A program made the translations under genes and the position numbers. 5,389 nt of DNA from JBBSWB01 sp038046465 (GTDB taxonomy: Archaea; Nanobdellota; Nanobdellia; Woesearchaeales; GW2011-AR9): assembly GCA_038046465.1 (NCBI GenBank), contig JBBSWB010000078.1:1-5389 (forward strand), in the 5' to 3' direction. The notes beneath the pieces are model-generated. The model made no database searches, had not been told where the DNA came from, and was given only the letters and a program-made list of their open reading frames with translations. Every line of letters begins with the position of its first letter. Positions within the stretch are counted from its first letter, which is position 1. Below are positions 1 through 5,194 of the stretch, one piece after another.

Positions 1-63
1 ACGTGTTCAGCATGCGCTTACTAACGTCCACACCCGTATTGAATTTTACATATGGTCTTTCAT
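1..63 (-). CDS. Possible 5' end of a leftward gene, L7Ae-like, frame disrupted, partial
   Basis: Read leftward, positions 61-2 give an open frame ending in RPYVKFNTGVDVSKRMLNT at the window edge. The PYVKF opening followed by a D..K..L helix resembles the start of archaeal ribosomal protein L7Ae (kink-turn RNA-binding protein of the ribosome, C/D and H/ACA RNPs and RNase P); this is recalled family resemblance over about 19 residues and is weak. The frame has no ATG. An ATG at 63-61 sits 27 bases from a good TATA box but opens only five codons (MKDHM, stop at 48-46). One extra A in the A-run at 60-58 would join this ATG to the L7Ae-like frame. Alternatives are a GTG start at 31-29, an ATG at 13-11, a sequencing indel, a real frameshift, or no gene. 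Confidence 0.35.
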
Positions 64-85
64 TATTTTTTTATTTTTTATTTAT

Positions 86-95
86 TTTTATAAAG
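86..95 (-). promoter_or_regulatory. TATA box for the leftward gene at the left edge
   Basis: On the minus strand this reads CTTTATAAAA, a good match to the archaeal box A (TTTATATA type). Its centre lies 27 bases upstream of the ATG at 63-61, the spacing expected if transcription starts at the start codon. It is set in a very T-rich stretch (67-92), so part of the match may be composition; a poly-T terminator for a rightward gene is the other reading of that stretch. Confidence 0.4.
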
Positions 96-116
96 TAAAA
101 TTTCTGTATTCTTAGA

Positions 117-141
117 TTTTGGTAAAAGTAGCGTGAGCTAT
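117..141 (+). repeat. 25-bp direct repeat, copy 1
   Basis: An exact 25-bp copy of 743-767, composed of TTTTGGTAAAAG followed by TAGCGTGAGCTAT. The core TAGC-GTGA-GCTA is an inverted repeat with a 4-base centre; as RNA it would be a short hairpin with a GUGA (GNRA) loop, extendable by one G-U pair. Copy 1 lies between two apparently divergent promoters (TATA at 86-95 leftward and 157-165 rightward), so with leaderless starts it would not be transcribed from either. That favours a DNA operator or recombination site over an RNA element. The identity ends sharply on both sides. Confidence 0.9.
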
Positions 142-156
142 ATGCTTGCAGAAATG

Positions 157-165
157 TTTTTATAG
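157..165 (+). promoter_or_regulatory. TATA box for the orphan helical gene
   Basis: TTTTTATAG is centred at about 161, 26 bases before the ATG at 187. No Shine-Dalgarno-like purine run precedes that ATG, so the transcript is probably leaderless. The box begins 15 bases after repeat copy 1, close enough for a protein bound at the repeat to act on this promoter. Confidence 0.55.
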
Positions 166-186
166 TCAGTTTGTTTCTATTTTAAG

Positions 187-729
187 ATGGGTTTATTTAA
201 TTGGCTGGCAAGCAAGCTCGGCGTACAAACGGAACAAGACAAAAAGGGCCTTGAGGGCAGTAAAAGATTAATCTTTATTTTAAAGCAAATAATTCGGCAT
301 TTAAAATTCGCTGATGTTCTTACTGAAACTGATGGATATGGTGCCGTATATACAGTTAATTTTTCTAGGTTTATTTTAAATTTAGAAGATGCTCTTGCTG
401 GGTTAAAAGAAGCAAAGAATACTGTTTTAAATCTGTTAAACCAATTGGATAAAAAAAGAATTCCACTAAATTATCGAGATTATCGGCGACTGTCTGCCCA
501 AGACCGAGTATTATTTGATTTTTTATCTCGTTTATTAAAACAATTGCAGCACAACTCGGAAATCTTAATGCGCTTAGTTAAAGATGTAAAAAGTGGTAGT
601 AAATCACATCTGGATGATGAACTTGACCGCCAGAACAATCTTGAGCAGGAAAAAATTAAGGTTATTAAAAACATTCAACGAGTGCTTCTTCACATTAAAG
701 CACTTCAACAGAAAATTGGCGAATTTTAA
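187..729 (+). CDS. Uncharacterised all-helical protein, 180 residues
   Basis: I do not recognise this family. The protein begins with a short amphipathic segment (MGLFNWLASKLG, residues 1-12) and is otherwise predicted helical. Leucine/isoleucine-rich helices lie at about 25-45, 58-88 and 105-135, with a charged coiled-coil-like C-terminus at about 143-178. There is no signal peptide, transmembrane segment, cysteine pair or catalytic motif; basic and acidic residues are mixed, as in soluble helical bundles. The ATG at 187 is supported by the TATA box at 157-165. The gene sits between the two copies of the 25-bp repeat, with 45 bases on the left and 13 on the right, and precedes another small helical-bundle gene on the same strand. 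A scaffold or nucleic-acid-associated role is possible, but nothing in the sequence shows one. It is a credible gene because the frame is long, has normal composition and fits its promoter. Confidence 0.75.
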   Translation: MGLFNWLASKLGVQTEQDKKGLEGSKRLIFILKQIIRHLKFADVLTETDGYGAVYTVNFSRFILNLEDALAGLKEAKNTVLNLLNQLDKKRIPLNYRDYRRLSAQDRVLFDFLSRLLKQLQHNSEILMRLVKDVKSGSKSHLDDELDRQNNLEQEKIKVIKNIQRVLLHIKALQQKIGEF

Positions 730-742
730 ACTAAGTTCTTCT

Positions 743-767
743 TTTTGGTAAAAGTAGCGTGAGCTAT
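743..767 (+). repeat. 25-bp direct repeat, copy 2
   Basis: Exact second copy of 117-141, 626 bp downstream, beginning 13 bases after the stop of the orphan helical gene. It may lie in that gene's 3' untranslated region, where the hairpin with GUGA loop followed by the T-run at 778-785 could help end transcription. It also lies upstream of the S23-family gene, 23 bases before one TATA-like element (791-800) and 54 before another (821-831). I see no third copy on either strand of the window. Confidence 0.9.
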
Positions 768-777
768 GTTTTAGCCA

Positions 778-785
778 TTTTTTTT
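778..785 (+). terminator. Poly-T terminator after the orphan helical gene
   Basis: A run of eight T lies 48 bases after the stop codon at 727-729 and 10 bases after the repeat-copy-2 hairpin. Archaeal RNA polymerase terminates efficiently at U-runs of this kind, with or without a hairpin. A shorter run of five T at 742-746 overlaps the repeat and could act as well. Confidence 0.45.
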
Positions 786-820
786 ATTGATAATATTAAT
801 CGCGTATTAAACTACCATAA

Positions 821-831
821 TTAATATTAAT
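821..831 (+). promoter_or_regulatory. TATA box for the S23-family gene
   Basis: TTAATATTAAT has its centre at 826, 26 bases upstream of the ATG at 852, matching the spacing at the other genes here. The first ten bases are a perfect palindrome. The same ten bases TAATATTAAT also occur at 791-800, 31 bp upstream, so a second start near 820 is possible. The better spacing to 852 is the main reason for preferring that start codon. Confidence 0.5.
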
Positions 832-851
832 AGGTGCCTTTTTTACAATTT

Positions 852-1268
852 ATGCCTCTTGATTATAGAAAATTACACATTTATGTTTTAGCACACCAGT
901 TTGTTCTTGATGTCTACAAAGCTACAGAAAAGTTTCCTGAATCGGAACAGAGGAATCTTACTTCTCAATTGCAGAGAGCTGTTGTTTCAATTCCGCTTAA
1001 TATTGCAGAAGGGTCTTCGCGACGGAGTAAAAAAGAATTTCTTAATTTTCTTAACTATAGTTTTGGTTCAGGAAAAGAAATTGAAGTTTTGTTAATTTTA
1101 TCAAAAGACTTAGGCTTCCTCACCGCACAAGATTTTTCAGATTTATCTAATCAGCTAGATAATTTAATGTCAAAATTATTTTTATTTATTAGAAGTGTGG
1201 AAGAAAGAATCCCTGGGACGCGACATCATTACATGAGCCACGTCAAAAGGAACAGCAGCAATTTTTAG
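852..1268 (+). CDS. Four-helix bundle protein, S23/IVP family
   Basis: This 138-residue protein matches the four-helix bundle family named after an insertion (intervening sequence) in bacterial 23S rRNA genes. Family signs are the YRKL opening (5-8), a first helix ending in VYKATEKFP, the hallmark SIPLNIAEGSSR (46-57) and the helix EFLNFLNYSFGSGKEIE. Known structures are small helical bundles that form pentamers; related Avd proteins assist diversity-generating retroelements, but no reverse transcriptase or variable repeat lies here. The cellular role of stand-alone members is unknown. I chose ATG 852 over an in-frame GTG at 834 because family members start just before the YRKL-like motif and the TATA box fits 852. 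The last 20 residues (119-138, His/Arg-rich, GTRHHYMSH) extend past the usual end, and the DNA encoding them is richer in G and C than the rest. The stop is 26 bases from the convergent membrane-protein gene. Confidence 0.88.
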   Translation: MPLDYRKLHIYVLAHQFVLDVYKATEKFPESEQRNLTSQLQRAVVSIPLNIAEGSSRRSKKEFLNFLNYSFGSGKEIEVLLILSKDLGFLTAQDFSDLSNQLDNLMSKLFLFIRSVEERIPGTRHHYMSHVKRNSSNF

Positions 1269-1294
1269 GCATTTCGCTAGTTTAAAAGACAGAT

Positions 1295-1579
1295 TTAAAT
1301 ATTTTTTAAATTGTTTTGATCTCTGCGATGAGTATAATACTTAGCAGTCGACATAACTATTGCTCCTAAGGCCATAGTCGCAAAAGTAATAACTCCGTCT
1401 TGGATAGTGTTTTGTTGTAATACTGCTTCAGTAATTCCGCCGACAACACCCCCAACAATCCCTCCATTGATTATAGAACCAAAATAATCGGGTTTAATCG
1501 ATTCAATTCTTGGTTCGTATTGGGCTAAAAATGCTTCTAAGGATTCTGTTTTTTCGTCTTGAGATTTTTTTTGATTCAT
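1295..1579 (-). CDS. Small glycine-zipper membrane protein, 94 residues
   Basis: I cannot assign a family. The N-terminus (1-30) is hydrophilic and acidic/lysine-rich. Two hydrophobic segments follow: about 34-54, containing the glycine zipper GGIVGGVVGG (39-48), and about 61-79 (GVITFATMALGAIVMSTA). A basic tail (80-94, with HRR) follows. A hairpin of two membrane helices packed through the glycine face is the likely fold; the basic tail next to helix 2 suggests that end is cytoplasmic by the positive-inside rule. The start is secured by GGAG at 1591-1588, eight bases before the ATG. It follows topA by 62 bases on the same strand and, unlike its neighbours, has a Shine-Dalgarno, which fits translation from a topA-membrane-protein message. 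A link to topoisomerase function is not evident. Confidence 0.7.
   Translation of the reverse strand: MNQKKSQDEKTESLEAFLAQYEPRIESIKPDYFGSIINGGIVGGVVGGITEAVLQQNTIQDGVITFATMALGAIVMSTAKYYTHRRDQNNLKNI
1302..1307 (+). terminator. Possible T-run terminator for the S23-family gene
   Basis: Six T, followed by more T-rich sequence to 1317, lie 34 bases after the stop of the S23-family gene, inside the 3' end of the convergent membrane-protein gene. There is no strong hairpin. The placement fits an archaeal U-run terminator, but T-runs are common in DNA this AT-rich. Confidence 0.25.
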
Positions 1580-1587
1580 TTTATTTT

Positions 1588-1591
1588 CTCC
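1588..1591 (-). promoter_or_regulatory. Shine-Dalgarno of the membrane-protein gene
   Basis: GGAG on the minus strand with an 8-base gap to the ATG at 1579-1577, within CTGGAGAAAATAAA. It is the only clear Shine-Dalgarno at a gene start in the window and marks this gene as internal to a message rather than leaderless. Confidence 0.65.
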
Positions 1592-1608
1592 AGTTAAATG
1601 GTTAACTA

Positions 1609-1668
1609 TTAATTTTTCTTTGGCAATTTAATTTTTATGATTTAATTCTTCTTTGGTGATTTAACTTT
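1609..1668 (-). repeat. In-frame tandem duplication of the topA 3' end, including the stop codon
   Basis: Two 27-bp units at 1668-1642 and 1635-1609 (minus strand) are offset by 33 bp. The first encodes the last residues of the topoisomerase, KVKSPKKN plus TAA. The second, in the same frame beyond that stop, would encode KIKLPKKN plus TAA. Four of 27 bases differ. The offset is a multiple of three, so readthrough of the first TAA would add IIKIKLPKKN. Confidence 0.8.
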
Positions 1669-3999
1669 TTTTTCTAATTTAACTTTTTTTGCTCCTACTT
1701 TCTTTGCTTCAACTTTTTTTACAATCGGGTGGTCCTTGTCTACTTTTCCCTCTTTAATTTTCATCATCGTTTGACATCTAGGATAATTATTACAACCTAA
1801 GAAAGCTCCGTAGAAACTTCTCCTCAGGACCATTTTTCCTTCTTTACAGGTTGGGCACAACATTCCTTCTTCAGGATATGCAAGGGGTTTATTTTCTATT
1901 TTTCCTGATTCGACTCCATGCCCTTTTCCAGATTCGTTTCCAACTCCTGTTCCTGTTTCTTTATTTGGTTGCATACATTCTTGATTAACACATTTGATTA
2001 CTCTCTTTTTTCCCATGCCTACTTCAATTATAGGATGATTACAATGTTCGCATTGTTTTTCAGAAAATTTAATTTTTCCCATACGCGGTATATTAAAAAT
2101 TGTTTTACAGTCTGGATATTTATCACAGCCGATGAACCGGCCGAATTTTCCTCTTCTAACCATCAATCTCCCAACTTTGCATTTTGGGCAGGGGCCCATG
2201 TAATTAGCTTGATCAGCAGTTTCCCGAATGGAGTTTAAGATTTCTTTTCCAACTTCTTTTTCTTTTTTCCGGAAATCTGCCAGCAGCTGTATCAAGAATT
2301 TTTTTGCTTTTTCCAGAACAGGTTCTTGCTTTTCTTTTCCTTCTCTAATTTTTTCCATATCTTCTTCAAAATCTGCAGTCAATTTCTCGTCGACAATCAA
2401 AGGGGCAAATTTTTCTAGCACTACAATAGTTCGCATCCCTAATTCCGTTACCGTAATCTGTACTCCGTCAATATATCCGCGCTGGAATAAACGGTCTAAA
2501 ATATCTGCTCGCGTCGCTTTAGTTCCTAAATTGCGTTTTTCTAATTCTTTAATAATAGAAGACTGGTTAAACCTTCGGGGCGGCTGCGTTTCTTTGTCGT
2601 GCTTAACGATTTCATTAATTGCAATGGTGTCCCCTTCTTTCATTTCTGGTAGAGTAATCTCTTCTAATTTAAGATAAGGTTTGTAATAAACGTGCCAGTT
2701 CTCTTCGACGGTCCTGGTTCCTTTAGCAATAAAAATTTCTCCGTTTACATCACAGAAAACTTCCATGGTTTCCCTTACTGCCGGTTTGGCAAAAGTAGCC
2801 ATAAATCTTTTTACAACTAAATCATATACTTTTCTTTCATTTGGTCTTAAGGTCTTGGGAGCGATGCCCGTCGGATAAATTGCCGGATGCGCCGGATCAG
2901 TTTTAGTTCCATTGTTTGGTTTTAATTGTGCGGAGGGCAGTTTTAACAATTCCTTGCTCATCTTTTCATACTCTGGTTGTTTGCTTAGAGCAGCAAGAAT
3001 TTTTGTAAATCCTAATTTAGGATCTAATTGCTGAGAACTGGTTCTAGGATAGGAAGTTACTCCTGCTAAATATAAATTTTGAGCGAGGGCTAAAGTTTCT
3101 TTTGGAGTAATTTTAAATTGAGCATAGGATTCTGACTGCAGATCAGTTAAATTAAAAGGGGTTGGAGGAAGCTGTTGGCGTTTAGTCCTCTTGATTTCTT
3201 TAATTTTTGCTTCTTTTTGATTTTTAACTTTTGTTAATATACTGGTTACTTTTTTTGGATCAAAGATTTTATCTTCTTCATGCCAGGCTTCCACAGCTTC
3301 TTTTTTATGGTTTCCCAACAGAGAAATCTGCCAGAAAGGTTCGGGCTTAAATGCTTGAATTTCTCTTTCCCGGTCGACGAGAAGTTTCAAAGCCGGACCT
3401 TGTACTCTTCCGATGGACATCACTTTAAATGATCCGGCTGCTTTTACGGAAGAAGTAAGTGCTCGCGAAAGGTTGATGCCGTAAAACCAATCTAATTTAT
3501 GCCGGGTTTCTCCAGCATTGGCCTGTCCCCAGTCCAGATGAGAACTTTTATTTTCATATGCTTCTACTAAATCGCCTTTAGTCAAAGTAGAAAATTTCAT
3601 CCGATTAGCATCTTTTTTCTTACAAGCAAAACGGATAACATTCAATCCGATAACTTCTCCTTCGATATCGTAATCGCAAGCAATGGTAAACTCATCTACC
3701 GTCTTGGCCAAATTAGAAATATTATCAATATAATCTTTTACATATTTGAGTTCTTTTGATCCCTTAAAAGAAGGTTCCCATTTGATTTCAAACACGGGGT
3801 ACCCCCATCCGTTCTTTTTTTCTTCAACTAAACCGTATAAATGTCCAACGGCAGAGGTGATGATAATCTCTTTGCCGTTATGTTTCAATTCAAAATAAGA
3901 AGACTGCTTACTTTTTTTCTGAGTTAATTTACTGTCGGCTAAAGCTTCTGCTATTTTCTTTGCTGAGCTAGGCTTCTCCGTAATAATTAATTCAACCAT
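1642..3999 (-). CDS. topA: DNA topoisomerase I, archaeal type IA
   Basis: This 785-residue enzyme relaxes negatively supercoiled DNA by cutting one strand through a 5' phosphotyrosine and passing the other. The toprim domain (1-140) has ITEKPSSAKKIA with the catalytic Glu8 and the metal-binding DxDxE at D109, D111 and E113. The active-site motif SYPRTSSQ places the nucleophile at Tyr317 with Arg319 beside it; HPAIYPTG (371-378) is the conserved histidine motif of the core. Three C-terminal zinc ribbons follow: C604/C607/C625/C631, C650/C653/C670/C675 and C715/C718/C736/C742. The last two are separated by a glycine-rich linker (682-700). A lysine tail of KKV repeats (761-785) probably contacts DNA. 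The core matches archaeal topA, including DYDIEGEVIG where bacteria have DREGE. No reverse-gyrase helicase is fused. ATG 3999 has a TATA-like box 27 bases upstream and no Shine-Dalgarno. All catalytic residues are present, so it should be active. Confidence 0.97.
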   Translation of the reverse strand: MVELIITEKPSSAKKIAEALADSKLTQKKSKQSSYFELKHNGKEIIITSAVGHLYGLVEEKKNGWGYPVFEIKWEPSFKGSKELKYVKDYIDNISNLAKTVDEFTIACDYDIEGEVIGLNVIRFACKKKDANRMKFSTLTKGDLVEAYENKSSHLDWGQANAGETRHKLDWFYGINLSRALTSSVKAAGSFKVMSIGRVQGPALKLLVDREREIQAFKPEPFWQISLLGNHKKEAVEAWHEEDKIFDPKKVTSILTKVKNQKEAKIKEIKRTKRQQLPPTPFNLTDLQSESYAQFKITPKETLALAQNLYLAGVTSYPRTSSQQLDPKLGFTKILAALSKQPEYEKMSKELLKLPSAQLKPNNGTKTDPAHPAIYPTGIAPKTLRPNERKVYDLVVKRFMATFAKPAVRETMEVFCDVNGEIFIAKGTRTVEENWHVYYKPYLKLEEITLPEMKEGDTIAINEIVKHDKETQPPRRFNQSSIIKELEKRNLGTKATRADILDRLFQRGYIDGVQITVTELGMRTIVVLEKFAPLIVDEKLTADFEEDMEKIREGKEKQEPVLEKAKKFLIQLLADFRKKEKEVGKEILNSIRETADQANYMGPCPKCKVGRLMVRRGKFGRFIGCDKYPDCKTIFNIPRMGKIKFSEKQCEHCNHPIIEVGMGKKRVIKCVNQECMQPNKETGTGVGNESGKGHGVESGKIENKPLAYPEEGMLCPTCKEGKMVLRRSFYGAFLGCNNYPRCQTMMKIKEGKVDKDHPIVKKVEAKKVGAKKVKLEKKVKSPKKN

Positions 4000-4020
4000 T
4001 TAGTGACAAATCTTTAATCT

Positions 4021-4032
4021 TCTTTAAAAATG
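4021..4032 (-). promoter_or_regulatory. TATA box for topA
   Basis: On the minus strand this reads CATTTTTAAAGA, centred at about 4026 and 27 bases upstream of the topA ATG. No ribosome binding site lies between, so the message is probably leaderless. It is a weaker box A match than the divergent one at 4050-4062, about 30 bp away. Confidence 0.45.
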
Positions 4033-4049
4033 TTTGTTAAAATCATTAA

Positions 4050-4062
4050 TTTTTTATATTTA
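4050..4062 (+). promoter_or_regulatory. TATA box for the GNAT gene
   Basis: TTTTTTATATTTA is a strong box A, centred at about 4056 and 26 bases before the ATG at 4082. Together with the topA box it fills the 82-bp divergent region, leaving little space for other regulation; regulators of one promoter would probably affect the other. Confidence 0.6.
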
Positions 4063-4081
4063 GTCGGAACTCAATGAAAAA

Positions 4082-4414
4082 ATGGAAATAAAGAAAACTA
4101 AAATTACGCCCAGCGGGATAAAATTTGTTATAACTAGTGAAGGCAAAGCGATTGCTCGAGCCTTTCTGTACATACTAACTAATGACCAACATCAACAGCC
4201 CTTTGGTTTTATGGAAGATGTTTTTGTGCATGAAGACTTTAGACGCAAAGGTTACGGCGCAGAAATTGTAACAGCAGTGATCAAAGAAGCTAAACAGCAA
4301 GGATGCTATAAATTAATCTGTACCAGTAGATCTGCGCGCCAGGAAATCCACGAGTTCTATAAAAAATTTGGTTTTACTGAACACGGATTAGAATTTAGGA
4401 TGAATTTTAATTAA
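4082..4414 (+). CDS. GNAT-family N-acetyltransferase
   Basis: This 110-residue protein is a minimal Gcn5-related acetyltransferase, transferring acetyl from acetyl-CoA to an amine of unknown identity. The strand-4/motif A region is EDVFVHEDFRRKGYGAEIV: VFVH is the strand and RRKGYG (54-59) is the R/Q-x-x-G-x-G/A loop that binds the CoA pyrophosphate. Motif B appears as YKLICTSR followed by the helix QEIHEFYKKFGF (87-98), the usual FYxxxGF end of the fold. The protein is shorter than typical members (about 140-160) because the N-terminal strands are compact. The TATA box at 4050-4062 fits a leaderless ATG at 4082; another ATG at 4074 is out of frame and stops after five codons. It diverges from topA and converges on the metallopeptidase, sharing its stop TTAA. 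The substrate cannot be read from the sequence. Confidence 0.92.
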   Translation: MEIKKTKITPSGIKFVITSEGKAIARAFLYILTNDQHQQPFGFMEDVFVHEDFRRKGYGAEIVTAVIKEAKQQGCYKLICTSRSARQEIHEFYKKFGFTEHGLEFRMNFN

Positions 4415-5172
4415 GGTGTTTGCAAATCCGGGTGTTTGAAGATATATTGGTGGTCGATGAAATTTTTTAAAGAAAGCCATTTGTTTGCAAAATCCAGTTT
4501 CGCAAATTCAGTTTGATTTAAAGTAGATAATATTTCTTGCGCTCGTTTATGTGGTCCCCGGGAATAATTTATTTTAAATCCTCGCTGATACTGAACTAAC
4601 AAAGCCATTACTTCGGCCATGGTTGCTGATCTATTGGTATATTCGGTTGGATTAAGCAAGTAATCCAAACAATGCCCGTATTCATGGGTAAGTAAATAAT
4701 CAGTTGTACTAATTCGGGTATTATGCTGAGCAGCTAACACCACACCTTCCAATGGCGAATAGTATGCTGCTATAGCTGGTTGGTCTTTAGTCTCTTCGTC
4801 TTCTTTATCTTTCCTAAATCCAGCTGTTGTTTTACAACTAAATGCTTCGGCAGTAGCAAAAGATAATTCTGTAGTTAACAGTTCTTTATATAAATCGGTC
4901 GTTTTGATTTTATAATAAGGATTAAATTGGATCTGTTTCTGAACTATTTCTATAAGAAGGCTCTGAAAAAAATTTTTGGTATTCAGAAAAATATTGCAAA
5001 AGTTATCAATAGAATACCCAAACTTTTGCGGATACCAAAATTCTTTCAGTAGTTGCGTATCTATTTCTGGTTTTGTGGCGTTATTTAAATCTAAGCTAGC
5101 TAAAGTTTTTTTAATCGGCAGACCATCACTAGAATTAATTAACCACAAACTTATTTCCTTCCGGTCAATCAT
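4411..5172 (-). CDS. Putative zinc metallopeptidase of the gluzincin type (HEXXH)
   Basis: The 253-residue protein carries HEYGH at 163-167, giving zinc ligands His163 and His167 and the catalytic Glu164. A third ligand is likely Glu187 in MAEVMALL, 20 residues after the second histidine, the same spacing as His146-Glu166 in thermolysin. Upstream, AAYYSPLEGVVLAAQHNTR (136-154) looks like the edge strand beside the substrate cleft. I see no signal peptide or membrane segment, so a cytoplasmic role is likely. The N-terminal 110 residues are mostly helical and unrecognised, followed by a charged loop (120-130, KDKEDEETKDQ). I cannot place it in a MEROPS family. The ATG at 5172 has a TATA box 27 bases upstream and no Shine-Dalgarno. 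It overlaps the convergent acetyltransferase by four bases. Substrate and regulation are unknown; the motif alone does not prove proteolysis. Confidence 0.82.
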   Translation of the reverse strand: MIDRKEISLWLINSSDGLPIKKTLASLDLNNATKPEIDTQLLKEFWYPQKFGYSIDNFCNIFLNTKNFFQSLLIEIVQKQIQFNPYYKIKTTDLYKELLTTELSFATAEAFSCKTTAGFRKDKEDEETKDQPAIAAYYSPLEGVVLAAQHNTRISTTDYLLTHEYGHCLDYLLNPTEYTNRSATMAEVMALLVQYQRGFKINYSRGPHKRAQEILSTLNQTEFAKLDFANKWLSLKNFIDHQYIFKHPDLQTP

Positions 5173-5194
5173 TAAGACAGGATTATTTTTATTG

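Noticed and set aside
2..115. A rightward open frame at the left edge as the tail of an upstream gene.
   Set aside because: Most of it is a T-rich stretch giving a Phe/Tyr/Ile run, and the opposite strand offers a promoter plus a more protein-like sequence.
117..767. A transposon bounded by the 25-bp repeats.
   Set aside because: There is no transposase or recombinase inside and no terminal inverted repeats; 25 bp is long for a target-site duplication. Passive recombination or shared operators remain possible.
834..851. GTG at 834 as start of the S23-family protein, adding MPFLQF.
   Set aside because: Family members begin just before the YRKL motif, ATG 852 is in frame, and the TATA box is spaced for 852. 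I could not exclude a second start.
480..1095. Short frames opposite the orphan helical gene (480-674, minus) and in another frame of the S23-family gene (901-1095, plus).
   Set aside because: They overlap better-supported genes completely and show no motif or start signal.
852..1268. A diversity-generating retroelement, suggested by the Avd-like four-helix bundle.
   Set aside because: No reverse transcriptase, template repeat or variable repeat is present, and many stand-alone S23-family genes have no such link.
1918..2677. Two rightward reading frames of 106 and 149 codons antisense to the 3' half of topA.
   Set aside because: They lie entirely opposite a well-conserved topoisomerase, are rich in Phe and Ser as expected from the complement of Lys/Glu-rich codons, and have no promoter or family motif.
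3857..3922. C/D-box sRNA-like pair: GTGATGA at 3857-3863 and CTGA at 3919-3922 on the plus strand.
   Set aside because: It is antisense within the toprim coding region of topA; I saw no convincing C'/D' pair or terminal stem, and such short motifs occur by chance.
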